Shown here: positions 18,333-25,499 of the stretch, piece after piece
Layout of the letters: each line of letters opens with the position of its first letter
Numbering within the stretch: position 1 is the first letter of the stretch
Source: Oscillospiraceae bacterium
GTDB lineage: Bacteria; Bacillota; Clostridia; Oscillospirales; Oscillospiraceae
Length of the DNA: 33,703 nucleotides
NCBI GenBank assembly: GCA_022793095.1
Contig: JAAWCD010000042.1
Span: forward strand, 1-33,703
Direction: 5' to 3'
Translations under genes and position numbers: made by a program
Notes under the pieces: model-generated
Databases searched by the model: none
The model's input: the letters and a program-made list of their open reading frames with translations, nothing else
What the model was told of the DNA's origin: nothing

Positions 18333-19024
18333 GCCTGCCCTCCATCCTTGACCAGAACCACGGAGAAGTAACCGGTTTTTTCCTCCATGCCGGCAAAGCG
18401 CTGGTAAACCCGCTCGTTCTCCATGCCGCAGTTTTCCACCAGGGAGGCCCGGTCCAGCTCGCCCCGGCGGCGAAGCGCTTCCTGGAGTTCTCCAATGGAC
18501 TTTCCGGCCTTCATGAGCACCTTGTTGGCCCGAACATCCAGGCTCTCCTCCAGGTGTTCATAGGAGGCGGGCACCACCAGCAGCCGGTCGGAGCCCTCGC
18601 ACAGGGAGGTGTTCAGCCGGGCCGCCACCGCGCAGAAGGAGGGTACGCCGGGAATCAGCCGGGCCGTGTAGCCCCGCTCCAGCACCTTTTTATGGGTATA
18701 CATATAGGTGGAATAGACCGTGGGATCTCCAAGCGTGATGAAAGCCACGTTCTTTCCCTGGTCCAGCAGGGCGCAGAGCCGGTCCGCGTTGGCTTGATAG
18801 CTCTCCTCCAGCCGGACCGGGTCCCGTGTCATGGGAGCGGCGCAGTTCACCCGCTCCTTGCCCTCGATGTAGTCCTTGACAATGGTCAGGGCGGTCTGCT
18901 CTCCGGCGCCCTTGTCCGGAACGGCGATGATATCCGCTTCCTTCAGAATGCGGACCGCCTTCAGCGTCAGCAGCTCCGGGTCGCCGGGGCCGACGCCCAC
19001 GCCGTAGAGAATTCCTTTGTTCAT
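18329..19024 (-). CDS. cbiL: Cobalt-precorrin-2 C20-methyltransferase
   Basis: CbiL methylates C20 of cobalt-precorrin-2 with SAM, giving cobalt-precorrin-3. The 231-residue class III methylase has YGVGVGPGDPELLTLKAVR at the N terminus, the GDPTVYSTYMY motif typical of CbiL/CobI, and PGVPSFCAVAARL. AAGGTGAG precedes the ATG. It is separated by 43 bp from the MBL-fold gene upstream and overlaps hemA downstream. Confidence 0.96.
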   Translation of the reverse strand: MNKGILYGVGVGPGDPELLTLKAVRILKEADIIAVPDKGAGEQTALTIVKDYIEGKERVNCAAPMTRDPVRLEESYQANADRLCALLDQGKNVAFITLGDPTVYSTYMYTHKKVLERGYTARLIPGVPSFCAVAARLNTSLCEGSDRLLVVPASYEHLEESLDVRANKVLMKAGKSIGELQEALRRRGELDRASLVENCGMENERVYQRFAGMEEKTGYFSVVLVKDGGQA

Positions 19025-19067
19025 ACGAGCTCACCTTTTCCTTCGTTTCTTCTATCGTGGTACTGGC

Positions 19068-19829
19068 CTACAGCCACACGGCCCAATCCCCATAATCAAA
19101 CGTTCCGCTTCCATGGTGCAGCAGGCCCTTCGCGTTCAGCTCCCGAAACGCATCCCGCATGCGGAATATCAGCTCAGGCCCAATATCCAGCGAGTGGTGC
19201 GCGGGAAAGACCCGCTTTACCGGAAGCTCAGAAATCCGTTCCAGAGATGCGCGATATGCGTCGGGATCTGTGGAGGGATAGTAGGCAAGCAGGGTGTCCT
19301 GATACACCAGGTCCCCGGTAAACAGGTAGCCTCCCGCTTCCTCCCAGAAGCACAGGTGTCCCGGCGAATGTCCCGGGGTATGCAGAACCTCAACCACCCG
19401 TCCGCCCAGGTCGATGATATCTCCGTCCCTTAGGATTCTGGTCGGCGTCCCCTGAAACAGGGTGTACTGGCTCACGTCAAAATCCTCCGGCGGGTCACAG
19501 CGGTCCAGGACCATCGCCCGCACCGTTTCGATTGGCAGCGGAAATCCTCCTTGAAGCCAGTCCAGCTCTTCCCCGTGAGCGTAAAAGTCCGGAAAATACT
19601 GGTGTCCACCGATGTGGTCCCAATGAATGTGGGTGGCGGCCGCGCTGACCGGTTTTGAGGCCAGCCGGGTCACCACGTCATAGATGTTGCAGATCCCAAG
19701 CCCGGTATCAATGAGCAGGCTTCGCTCCATCCCGTTCAAAAGATAGCAGTGGGTTTCCTCCCAATGCCGGTACTCGCTGATGCACCACGTGCTTTCGTCG
19801 ATTTTGTCCACGGTAAACCAGTCATTCAT
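19068..19829 (-). CDS. MBL-fold metallo-hydrolase, substrate unknown
   Basis: The 253-residue protein has the metallo-beta-lactamase metal motif THIHWDHIGGH (about 66-76), plus HTPGHSPGHL, FTGDLVYQD and PAHHSLD, so two metals should bind. It has no signal peptide. The family includes glyoxalase II-like and many uncharacterised hydrolases, and sequence alone does not give the substrate. The chosen start, MNDWFTVDK, overlaps the cbiK stop by 8 bases. Upstream in-frame codons would lie inside cbiK and encode an implausible arginine-rich stretch. Its place between cbiK and cbiL suggests cotranscription with cobalt insertion and the first ring methylation. No known step of anaerobic corrin synthesis calls for it. 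Confidence 0.85.
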   Translation of the reverse strand: MNDWFTVDKIDESTWCISEYRHWEETHCYLLNGMERSLLIDTGLGICNIYDVVTRLASKPVSAAATHIHWDHIGGHQYFPDFYAHGEELDWLQGGFPLPIETVRAMVLDRCDPPEDFDVSQYTLFQGTPTRILRDGDIIDLGGRVVEVLHTPGHSPGHLCFWEEAGGYLFTGDLVYQDTLLAYYPSTDPDAYRASLERISELPVKRVFPAHHSLDIGPELIFRMRDAFRELNAKGLLHHGSGTFDYGDWAVWL

Positions 19830-20622
19830 GGGCGCCACCCCGCGCTTCCGCGACCGCCTCCGCCGCGTGAGCGGCAAACCGGGCCCGCACCGCCGGGAAC
19901 TCACCCAGGCCCCGAACCACGCAGTCCACCTGATAGCCCGCCCCTTCCAAGCGGCTCTTCCAGGAGTCCGCCTCGGGACCGGCCATGTCATTTTTGGCGT
20001 GGTCGCCCGCCACCACCATGAGGGGAGCCAGTGTCACCCGGCGGATGCTGTGCTCCCGGAGCCGGTCCATGACCTGCTCCAGAGCGGGGTAGCCCTCCAC
20101 AGTGCCCAGGAAGACGTTTTTATGCCCCATGTCGTGGAACACGTACTCCATAGCCGCGTAGACCGCGTTGGCGTGGTGCTCTGTTCCGTGGCCCATGAGC
20201 ACCAGTGCGTGCCCCTCCCCCGCCGCTGGAAGCTCAGAGAGCACAGCGGGCACCGCCGCCTGATAGTCGGCCACAGAGGTGAGCAGGGGCGTGCTCATGG
20301 CGAATTTCCGGAACTGGCGGGCGTAGGGCGCGGCCTGGGCCGCCAGTTTATCGTACTCCTCGCCGTTCATGACGTGGGTGGGCTGAATGACCACAGCGTC
20401 GAAGTCCTCCACCACCAGCCGGGCCAGGGCTTTTTCCACCCTGTCCACAATCAAGCCGTCCCGCTCCCGGAGCTTTCGGATAATCATACCGCTGGTGAAG
20501 GCCCGCCGGACCGTCCAGTCCGGGAAAGCCCGGGCCAAGTCCGACTCGATGGCCCCAATGGTTTTTTCCAATGTATCGCGATGGCTGGTGCCGAAGGACA
20601 CCACCAAAAGTGCCTGCTTCAA
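19822..20622 (-). CDS. cbiK: Sirohydrochlorin cobaltochelatase
   Basis: CbiK inserts cobalt into sirohydrochlorin, committing it to the anaerobic corrin route. The 266-residue length and ALLVVSFGTSHRDTLEKTI fit the class II chelatase CbiK, not the short CbiX. Metal-site histidines are His145 in LMGHGTEHHAN and His208 in VVAGDHAKNDMAG, matching the positions known for Salmonella CbiK. No signal peptide is present, so it is cytosolic. The start is a TTG (20620-20622) with GGAGG about 10 nt upstream. The stop lies within the MBL gene. Confidence 0.96.
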   Translation of the reverse strand: MKQALLVVSFGTSHRDTLEKTIGAIESDLARAFPDWTVRRAFTSGMIIRKLRERDGLIVDRVEKALARLVVEDFDAVVIQPTHVMNGEEYDKLAAQAAPYARQFRKFAMSTPLLTSVADYQAAVPAVLSELPAAGEGHALVLMGHGTEHHANAVYAAMEYVFHDMGHKNVFLGTVEGYPALEQVMDRLREHSIRRVTLAPLMVVAGDHAKNDMAGPEADSWKSRLEGAGYQVDCVVRGLGEFPAVRARFAAHAAEAVAEARGGAHE

Positions 20623-20645
20623 AGGGAATACGCCTCCTTTTTTCT

Positions 20646-20810
20646 CTTCTTTTTCTTGAAAGAAAAAGAAGCAAAAAGAACTTTAAGCTATATTCTATCG
20701 GTACATCTTTATAGGCGCCAGTTTAAAGTTCTTTTGGTTCTTTCGCCCTAGACTCCACTCAGATTTTGCTTCGCAAAATCAAGTGTCGTTCCATCTTTCA
20801 AGAAAAGAAC
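20646..20810. repeat. Palindromic intergenic repeat, copy D (long form)
   Basis: This fills the gap between cbiB and cbiK. It has both arms and the extra AGATTTTGCTTCGCAAAATC hairpin at 20761-20780. The segment CCCTAGACTCCACTCAGATT is an uninterrupted counterpart of the site where the 162-bp element inserted in copy H. The TGA stop of cbiB lies in the terminal arm. Confidence 0.85.
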
Positions 20811-21763
20811 AGAAGTCCCAGCGGAATCAAGTCGAACAGCGCCAGACTGACCAGAGCCGTGGCATACATCAGCCGGTTGGACCGGGGGATGTCCTCCAGC
20901 TCCACCGGCCGCAGGGCGTCGCCCATGGTGGGCTTCTCCACCAGCTTGCCGAAGTAGTAATTGCTGCCCCCCAGCTGAATGTGGAGCGCTCCGGCGCAGA
21001 CCGCTTCCGTGTGGGCCGAGTTGGGCGACTTATGATTCTTCCGGTCCCGGCGGAAGATCCGCCAGGCATTCTTCCCGTCCTGCCCCACAAACACAGCGGA
21101 CAGGCACATAAGCACCCCCGCCAGCCGGGCGGGAAGGAAGTTCACCACATCGTCCAGCTTTGCCGCCGCCCGGCCAAAGTACAGATATTGGTCATTTTTA
21201 TATCCCACCATGGAATCCATGGTGTTCACCGCCTTATAGGCCATGCCAAGCGGCGCGCCGCCCAGGGCCAGAAACAGCAGCGGGGCGATCACTCCATCGG
21301 ACGCGTTTTCCGCCACTGTCTCCACCGCGGCCCGTGTCACCCCCGCCTCATCCAGGGCGGCAGTGTCCCGGCCCACAATCATGGAAACCGCCTTCCGGCC
21401 CGCCTCCAGGGACTCCTCCTTCAGCGCGGTGTACACCTTCATGCTCTCCACGTTCAGCGATTTCGCGGCCAGCAGCTGATAACAGATGACCGCCTCCACC
21501 CCGAAGGCCAGCCAGGGGTGGACCCGTCCGCACAGCCACAGCAGCAGGCTGGTCAATCCGGTGGAAATCCCCACCACCAGCGCCACCAGCACACAGCCGG
21601 CAATCAGCTCTCCCCGTTCCGTTTTGGGGAACAGCTTCCTGAGCGGCGGCTCCAGGCTGGAAATCAGCCGCCCAATGGCCCGCACCGGATGGGGCATCCA
21701 ATGGGGGTCCCCAAACATCAGGTCCAGCGCAAACCCCAGGGCCAAAGCCAGCAGGTGGTTCAT
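20798..21763 (-). CDS. cbiB: Adenosylcobinamide-phosphate synthase
   Basis: CbiB joins aminopropanol phosphate to adenosylcobyric acid at the membrane. The 321-residue protein has several hydrophobic segments, including one at about 55-80. Family motifs are DLMFGDPHWMPHPVRAIG, RAAVETVAENASDGVIAPL, YKAVNTMDSMVGYKN and SPNSAHTEAVCAGALHIQLG. The ATG overlaps the cobC stop as ATGA. The final residues (LLFFS) and TGA come from repeat copy D. Confidence 0.96.
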   Translation of the reverse strand: MNHLLALALGFALDLMFGDPHWMPHPVRAIGRLISSLEPPLRKLFPKTERGELIAGCVLVALVVGISTGLTSLLLWLCGRVHPWLAFGVEAVICYQLLAAKSLNVESMKVYTALKEESLEAGRKAVSMIVGRDTAALDEAGVTRAAVETVAENASDGVIAPLLFLALGGAPLGMAYKAVNTMDSMVGYKNDQYLYFGRAAAKLDDVVNFLPARLAGVLMCLSAVFVGQDGKNAWRIFRRDRKNHKSPNSAHTEAVCAGALHIQLGGSNYYFGKLVEKPTMGDALRPVELEDIPRSNRLMYATALVSLALFDLIPLGLLFFS

Positions 21764-22356
21764 TTCCCTTCGCCTCCCACCGGCTCCAACACCTTCAGCT
21801 TCCCTTCCTCCGGCAGCCACTCGGTCCGGAATCCGCCGCAGTTGGGGCACATCCAGCCGTAATAATCCCGCTCTGGCACGCCCACATGAGCCAGCAGCCC
21901 CATCAGCGTTCCGCCGTGGGATACCACACCCACCCGCTGGAAGCCGTTGGCCTCCGCGTCCGCCAGCACCTTGTCCAAGCCGGCGCGGGCCCGGCGGGCG
22001 CACGCCTCTCCGCTCTCCCCCACCGGGAGATCGGCAAAGTTGGGCCGGTCGGAGATCCATGCCTGATAGAGAGGGTCGTCCTTCAATTCCTCGTGGTTTT
22101 TCCCCTCAAAGGGGCCGAAATCCGTCTCCCGCAGCTCCGGAATCACCGTCTGAGCCACGCCGGGCCACAGCAATTCCGCCGTCTGGCGGCACCGCATCAG
22201 CGGACTGCGGTAAATGTGCTCCACCGGGAGCAAATCCGGACTCACCCGCCGGGCCAACTCCTCCCCCTGAGGGGCCAGGGGCACGTCCAGCAGGCCGACA
22301 AACCGCCGCTCCAGATTGCCCTGAGTGGTTCCATGCCGAATCAAAATCAGTTCCAT
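21760..22356 (-). CDS. cobC: Alpha-ribazole phosphatase / histidine phosphatase family
   Basis: The 198-residue phosphatase starts MELILIRHGTT, with catalytic His8 in the RHG motif and a second histidine in GVVSHGGTLMGLL, plus LLDVPLAPQGEE and FGPFEGKNHEEL. In the cobalamin pathway CobC removes the phosphate from alpha-ribazole 5'-phosphate or adenosylcobalamin 5'-phosphate. The histidine phosphatase family is broad, so the name rests on both similarity and position. GGGGAGGAC lies ahead of the ATG. Its first 10 bases overlap the short cobU-like gene and its stop overlaps cbiB. Confidence 0.88.
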   Translation of the reverse strand: MELILIRHGTTQGNLERRFVGLLDVPLAPQGEELARRVSPDLLPVEHIYRSPLMRCRQTAELLWPGVAQTVIPELRETDFGPFEGKNHEELKDDPLYQAWISDRPNFADLPVGESGEACARRARAGLDKVLADAEANGFQRVGVVSHGGTLMGLLAHVGVPERDYYGWMCPNCGGFRTEWLPEEGKLKVLEPVGGEGK

Positions 22357-22721
22357 TCTGTCCTCCCCTTCAGCACCATGGGCAGGCCGCAGAAGACCCG
22401 AACCACCGTATCCGCCTCCTTCGCCAGCTCACAGCAGACCCGCCCCACAGCCTCCCGCCAAGCCCGTTCCTCCGGACGGACCGGCACCACGCCAGAGCCC
22501 ACCTCATCGCAGATGAAAATGACGCTGGGATGGGACGCGGCGAAGGTAAGCACCTCCGATGGGTCCCGGCCCTGGTCCAGCAGGTCCCGGATAATCGCGT
22601 GCAGGCCGTATATGATGGGCTTATCCGTCAAGGTCCGGGCCGTATCCGCTTCCGTCAGTCCGGACGCAGATAGAACGTAATTCAGCTTTCCCTGTCCCAA
22701 GCCGCCAATGATGAGTTTCAT
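22347..22721 (-). CDS. Short CobU-like protein, probably not a full kinase/guanylyltransferase
   Basis: The 124-residue protein resembles the ends of CobU but not its middle. It opens MKLIIGGLGQGKLNYV, where the P-loop has Leu after Lys instead of the usual Ser. It retains FICDEVGSGVVPV, matching the CobU segment VTNEVGMGIVP, and ends VVRVFCGLPMVLKG, matching VVEVVCGLPVLWKG in the full CobU encoded at 23713-24234. The RHRxxR region carrying the guanylylated histidine is absent, and it is about 50 residues shorter. The frame is intact, GGGAGA precedes the ATG, and the stop overlaps cobC by 10 bases, so it is a real coupled gene. It could be a minimal NTP-binding partner, a specialised kinase or a relic. 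Confidence 0.82.
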   Translation of the reverse strand: MKLIIGGLGQGKLNYVLSASGLTEADTARTLTDKPIIYGLHAIIRDLLDQGRDPSEVLTFAASHPSVIFICDEVGSGVVPVRPEERAWREAVGRVCCELAKEADTVVRVFCGLPMVLKGRTEWN

Positions 22722-22740
22722 AGCAATTCTCCCAGTTTAA

Positions 22741-22901
22741 GAGGCTGTATTCATAACCGTTGAACGGCGTCTGAGCTTGTCTTTCGCCACCATACGGCGT
22801 CAATTTTCCTTGGAATCCGTCAGGATTCCGGCGAAAAATTATCTTGTCTGGCAGCAAAATCCTGTGCTCAGCCGCCATCCCCCGGTTATGAATACAGCTT
22901 C
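22741..22901. mobile_element. 161-bp MITE-like element, copy 1
   Basis: The terminal inverted repeats GAGGCTGTATTCATAACCG (22741-22759) and its near-complement ending at 22901 are flanked by direct TAA at 22738-22740 and 22902-22904. The interior has no gene. A second copy in opposite orientation is at 28118-28279. This copy inserted at the TTTAA end of palindromic repeat copy E. Confidence 0.8.
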
Positions 22902-22902
22902 T

Positions 22903-22943
22903 AAAAGTTCTTTTCGGTTCCTTTTCCTGCAAGAAAAGGAACC
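22903..22943. repeat. Palindromic intergenic repeat, copy E (single arm)
   Basis: One arm, AAAAGTTCTTTTCGGTTCC followed by TTTTCCTGCAAGAAAAGG, lies just after the cobS stop on the minus strand. Its other end is separated by the MITE copy 1. Confidence 0.75.
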
Positions 22944-22945
22944 AA

Positions 22946-23716
22946 TCATCCCAAATGCTGTGCTGCGGCCACGGCCAGCACACAGCCAGCCTCGCAGAGC
23001 TGCAAAAACCAGCCCGCCAAATCGCCGGTGATACCGCCGAATTCCTTCTCCGCCTTCCAGCGGTAGTAACCAAAAATGAGCGCGCCCGCCGCCGCCGCCG
23101 CCAGCCCGCACCAGGGCCGGAGCAGGACCATGGCCGCCAGCACTGCCGCCAGCCAAAGCCGCAGCACCCACCGGACCTGCCGGGCTGCCGCCGCATCGGT
23201 AAACGTGGCCAGCAGTCCAGAGCCCCGAGCGTTCTTCATCGTAACCACTCCGTAACCCGACCAGGACCGGGACCAGACCGGAGTCAGGGCCAGCACAGCC
23301 ATGGTCCGCCAGCCGGTCAGCTCCGTCTCGCACCAGAAGGCAAACAGGGCCAGCAGATACAGCACGCAGGCCATCAGGGCAAAGGCCCCCACATGGGAAT
23401 CCTTCAAGATTTCCAGCTTCCGCTCTACGCTCTGGTGGGAGCCCAGGGCGTCAGCTGTATCGCAGAAGCCGTCCAGATGGATGCCGCCAGTGACCAGAAA
23501 GGGAATGAGCACACAGCCCACCGCCGTGAGCATGCTCCCGAAGCCCAGCCAAGCCGCCAGGTTCATCCAGCCAAACAGCAGCGCGCCCACCGCCAGCCCC
23601 ACCGCTGGAAAGAAAGCGAAGACATAGGACAGGCTCTCATTGGTCCACTCCATGCGGGGCATGGGAATTTTGGAGTACATGGCGAAGGCCAGCCCCGCCG
23701 AACGCAGCAGCTTCAA
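22946..23716 (-). CDS. cobS: Adenosylcobinamide-GDP ribazoletransferase (cobalamin synthase)
   Basis: CobS joins GDP-cobinamide to alpha-ribazole or its phosphate in the membrane, the final assembly step. The roughly 256-residue protein has about six hydrophobic segments and the family motif GGIHLDGFCDTADALGS, followed by RKLEILKDSHVGAFAL. I prefer the TTG at 23714-23716, giving MKLLRSAGLAFAMYSKIP, because a G-rich ribosome site sits 7 nt upstream and TTGA overlaps the cobU stop. An ATG at 23734 would add six residues. Confidence 0.93.
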   Translation of the reverse strand: MKLLRSAGLAFAMYSKIPMPRMEWTNESLSYVFAFFPAVGLAVGALLFGWMNLAAWLGFGSMLTAVGCVLIPFLVTGGIHLDGFCDTADALGSHQSVERKLEILKDSHVGAFALMACVLYLLALFAFWCETELTGWRTMAVLALTPVWSRSWSGYGVVTMKNARGSGLLATFTDAAAARQVRWVLRLWLAAVLAAMVLLRPWCGLAAAAAGALIFGYYRWKAEKEFGGITGDLAGWFLQLCEAGCVLAVAAAQHLG

Positions 23717-24234
23717 ACCGCTTCCCCCTTCCATAGGACCGGCAGGCCGCAGACCACCTCCACCACCCGGTCCGCACGGGCAGCAATGGTCCGGTTGACC
23801 TGGGCCAGCACGTCCAGATACTGAGCGGTGCCGGGGTCGTAGGCGATACCGTCCCCGAAGAGCTCGTTGGTGACGATGACCAATCCGCGAGCGGAATCGT
23901 TCCAGCGCTCCACGCCGGCCAGGACGCGCTCTGCCGCGCCCTCAAAGCCCAGCGGGCCGAAGCACTCATTGGCGCACAGGTTGGACATGCACTCTAACAG
24001 GGCCACGCAGTCCGGCACAGGGGTCTGCTCCGCCAGCCCCCTGGGGCACTCCAGGGTGTCGAAGCCCTTATCTTTTCGCATGGCCCGGTGCCGCGCCACC
24101 CGGCGGCGGCTCTCCCCGTCCCAGATTTCCATGGTGGCGATGTACAGACGCCGGGCCGGCCCCATGGACAGCACCAGACTTTCCGCGTATTCTGATTTTC
24201 CGCTGGCAGACCCGCCGGAAACGAGCGTCAACAT
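23713..24234 (-). CDS. cobU: Adenosylcobinamide kinase / adenosylcobinamide-phosphate guanylyltransferase
   Basis: CobU phosphorylates adenosylcobinamide and then transfers GMP to give adenosyl-GDP-cobinamide. The 173-residue length is normal. The P-loop is GGSASGKSEYAE (about 7-18). His49 in VARHRAMR matches the histidine that is guanylylated in characterised CobU. VIVTNELFGDGIAY and VVEVVCGLPVLWKG complete the family pattern. AAAGGCGGTC precedes the ATG. It lies directly upstream of cobS, overlapping its start. Confidence 0.95.
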   Translation of the reverse strand: MLTLVSGGSASGKSEYAESLVLSMGPARRLYIATMEIWDGESRRRVARHRAMRKDKGFDTLECPRGLAEQTPVPDCVALLECMSNLCANECFGPLGFEGAAERVLAGVERWNDSARGLVIVTNELFGDGIAYDPGTAQYLDVLAQVNRTIAARADRVVEVVCGLPVLWKGEAV

Positions 24235-24250
24235 AAAAGACCGCCTTTCC

Positions 24251-24290
24251 GCTTCTTTTCTGGAACGAAAAGAGGCAAACGAACTTTAAA
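24251..24290. repeat. Palindromic intergenic repeat, copy F (single arm)
   Basis: A divergent arm, GCTTCTTTTCTGGAACGAAA followed by AGAGGCAAACGAACTTTAAA, lies between cobT and cobU. Confidence 0.7.
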
Positions 24291-24317
24291 CTGCGCGCTT
24301 ACGGACATTCCCCAAAT

Positions 24318-25376
24318 CTATGTCTGGGGAACGTAGGTTTCGATATGGGTATCCTCAAAGGAAACCATGCCGTGGTAGACCGCAAGCCCCATGTCCAGCA
24401 GCGGCATGGCCGCCACCGCGCCGGTGCCCTCTCCCAGACACATTTCCGCGTGGAGGAAGGGCTTCAATCCCAGGGCCTCCATCAGCATCTGGCCCGCCGG
24501 TTCCTTGGAGACATGGCTTGCCATCAGATAATCTCCCACAGCGGGGCACATCCGCACCGCCGCCAGCGCGGCGGCGGCAGAGATGAAGCCATCCACCAGC
24601 ACGGGAATCCGTTTGGCCCCGCAGGCCAGGTAGACCCCGACCAGTCCGGCGATATCCAGTCCCCCAACCTTGCTCAGCACATCCAGCGGATCCGCCCGGT
24701 CGGGCTTGTGCCTCTCGATTGCGGTTTCAATGGCGTGGATCTTGCGCTCCAGCCCTTTGGAGGACAGCCCGGCCCCCCGGCCCGTGACCTCCGCCGGGTC
24801 CTTGTCCAGCAGGACGGACACAATAGCGGACGAGGTGGTTGTGTTTCCTATTCCCATTTCTCCGGTGGCAATCAGATTGTAGCCTTCGCTGTGGAGGTCA
24901 CACACCACATCAATGCCCGCCTGAATGGCCTGCACGGTCTCCTCTAGGGTCATGGCCGGTTCCTTTGTCATGTTCCGGGTGCTCCGGCGGACGCACTTCT
25001 GTACCATACCGGGCCCCTCTACCGGGCGGTAAATGCCTACATCCACGGGAATCACGTCGGCATGGGCCACAGCGGCCATCTGACACACGGAGGTGTCGTG
25101 CCGGGTCATGTTCTCCGCCACAATGGCGGTGACCTCCTGCCCGGTCTGGGTGACGCCCTCCTCCACCACGCCGTTGTCGGCACACATGGCCACCACCGCC
25201 CGCTTGTTCAGCCGCACATCGGTCGTGTTCTGGATGCCCGCCATGCGGACCACCGCCTCTTCCAGCAGGCCCAGGGCCCGCAGCGGCTTGGCAATGGCGT
25301 CCCAATGGGCCCAGGCCGCCTGTTCAATCGCAGGATCCACCGGCCGAATGGCCGAAAGTGTCTCTTCCAAAGTCAT
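24318..25376 (-). CDS. cobT: Nicotinate-nucleotide-dimethylbenzimidazole phosphoribosyltransferase
   Basis: CobT activates the lower-ligand base by transferring phosphoribose from nicotinate mononucleotide, giving an alpha-ribazole phosphate. The 352-residue protein has MCADNGVVEEGVTQT, GEMGIGNTTTSSAI, TGRGAGLS and DGFISAAAAL. The catalytic glutamate lies in EMCLGEGTGAVAA, near residue 320. A strong GGAGG precedes the ATG. No bluB, bzaA-F or other lower-ligand gene is seen in the window, so the base it uses here is not known. Confidence 0.97.
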   Translation of the reverse strand: MTLEETLSAIRPVDPAIEQAAWAHWDAIAKPLRALGLLEEAVVRMAGIQNTTDVRLNKRAVVAMCADNGVVEEGVTQTGQEVTAIVAENMTRHDTSVCQMAAVAHADVIPVDVGIYRPVEGPGMVQKCVRRSTRNMTKEPAMTLEETVQAIQAGIDVVCDLHSEGYNLIATGEMGIGNTTTSSAIVSVLLDKDPAEVTGRGAGLSSKGLERKIHAIETAIERHKPDRADPLDVLSKVGGLDIAGLVGVYLACGAKRIPVLVDGFISAAAALAAVRMCPAVGDYLMASHVSKEPAGQMLMEALGLKPFLHAEMCLGEGTGAVAAMPLLDMGLAVYHGMVSFEDTHIETYVPQT

Positions 25377-25457
25377 GTTGATTCCTCCAGCAATATCAGA
25401 AGTTTTGAGCGGCGGGCCGGGCAGCGATTCCCGATGGAACCGCCGCAGTACGCCAGC

Positions 25458-25499
25458 TTAAAGTTCTTTTTGGTTCTTTTTCTTCCAAGAAAAAGAACG
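25458..25499. repeat. Palindromic intergenic repeat, copy G (single arm)
   Basis: The arm reads TTAAAGTTCTTTTTGGTTC then TTTTTCTTCCAAGAAAAAG. It lies entirely at the 3' end of cbiA. The central TTGAAAG of the other copies is TTGGAAG here, which turns the TGA into TGG, so cbiA reads through to the TAA at 25458-25460. Confidence 0.85.

Noticed and set aside
22347-22721. Calling the short CobU-like gene a pseudogene
   Set aside because: The frame is complete, the start has a ribosome site and the stop is coupled to cobC. It differs from CobU by internal shortening, not by a frameshift. A relic remains possible but is not shown.
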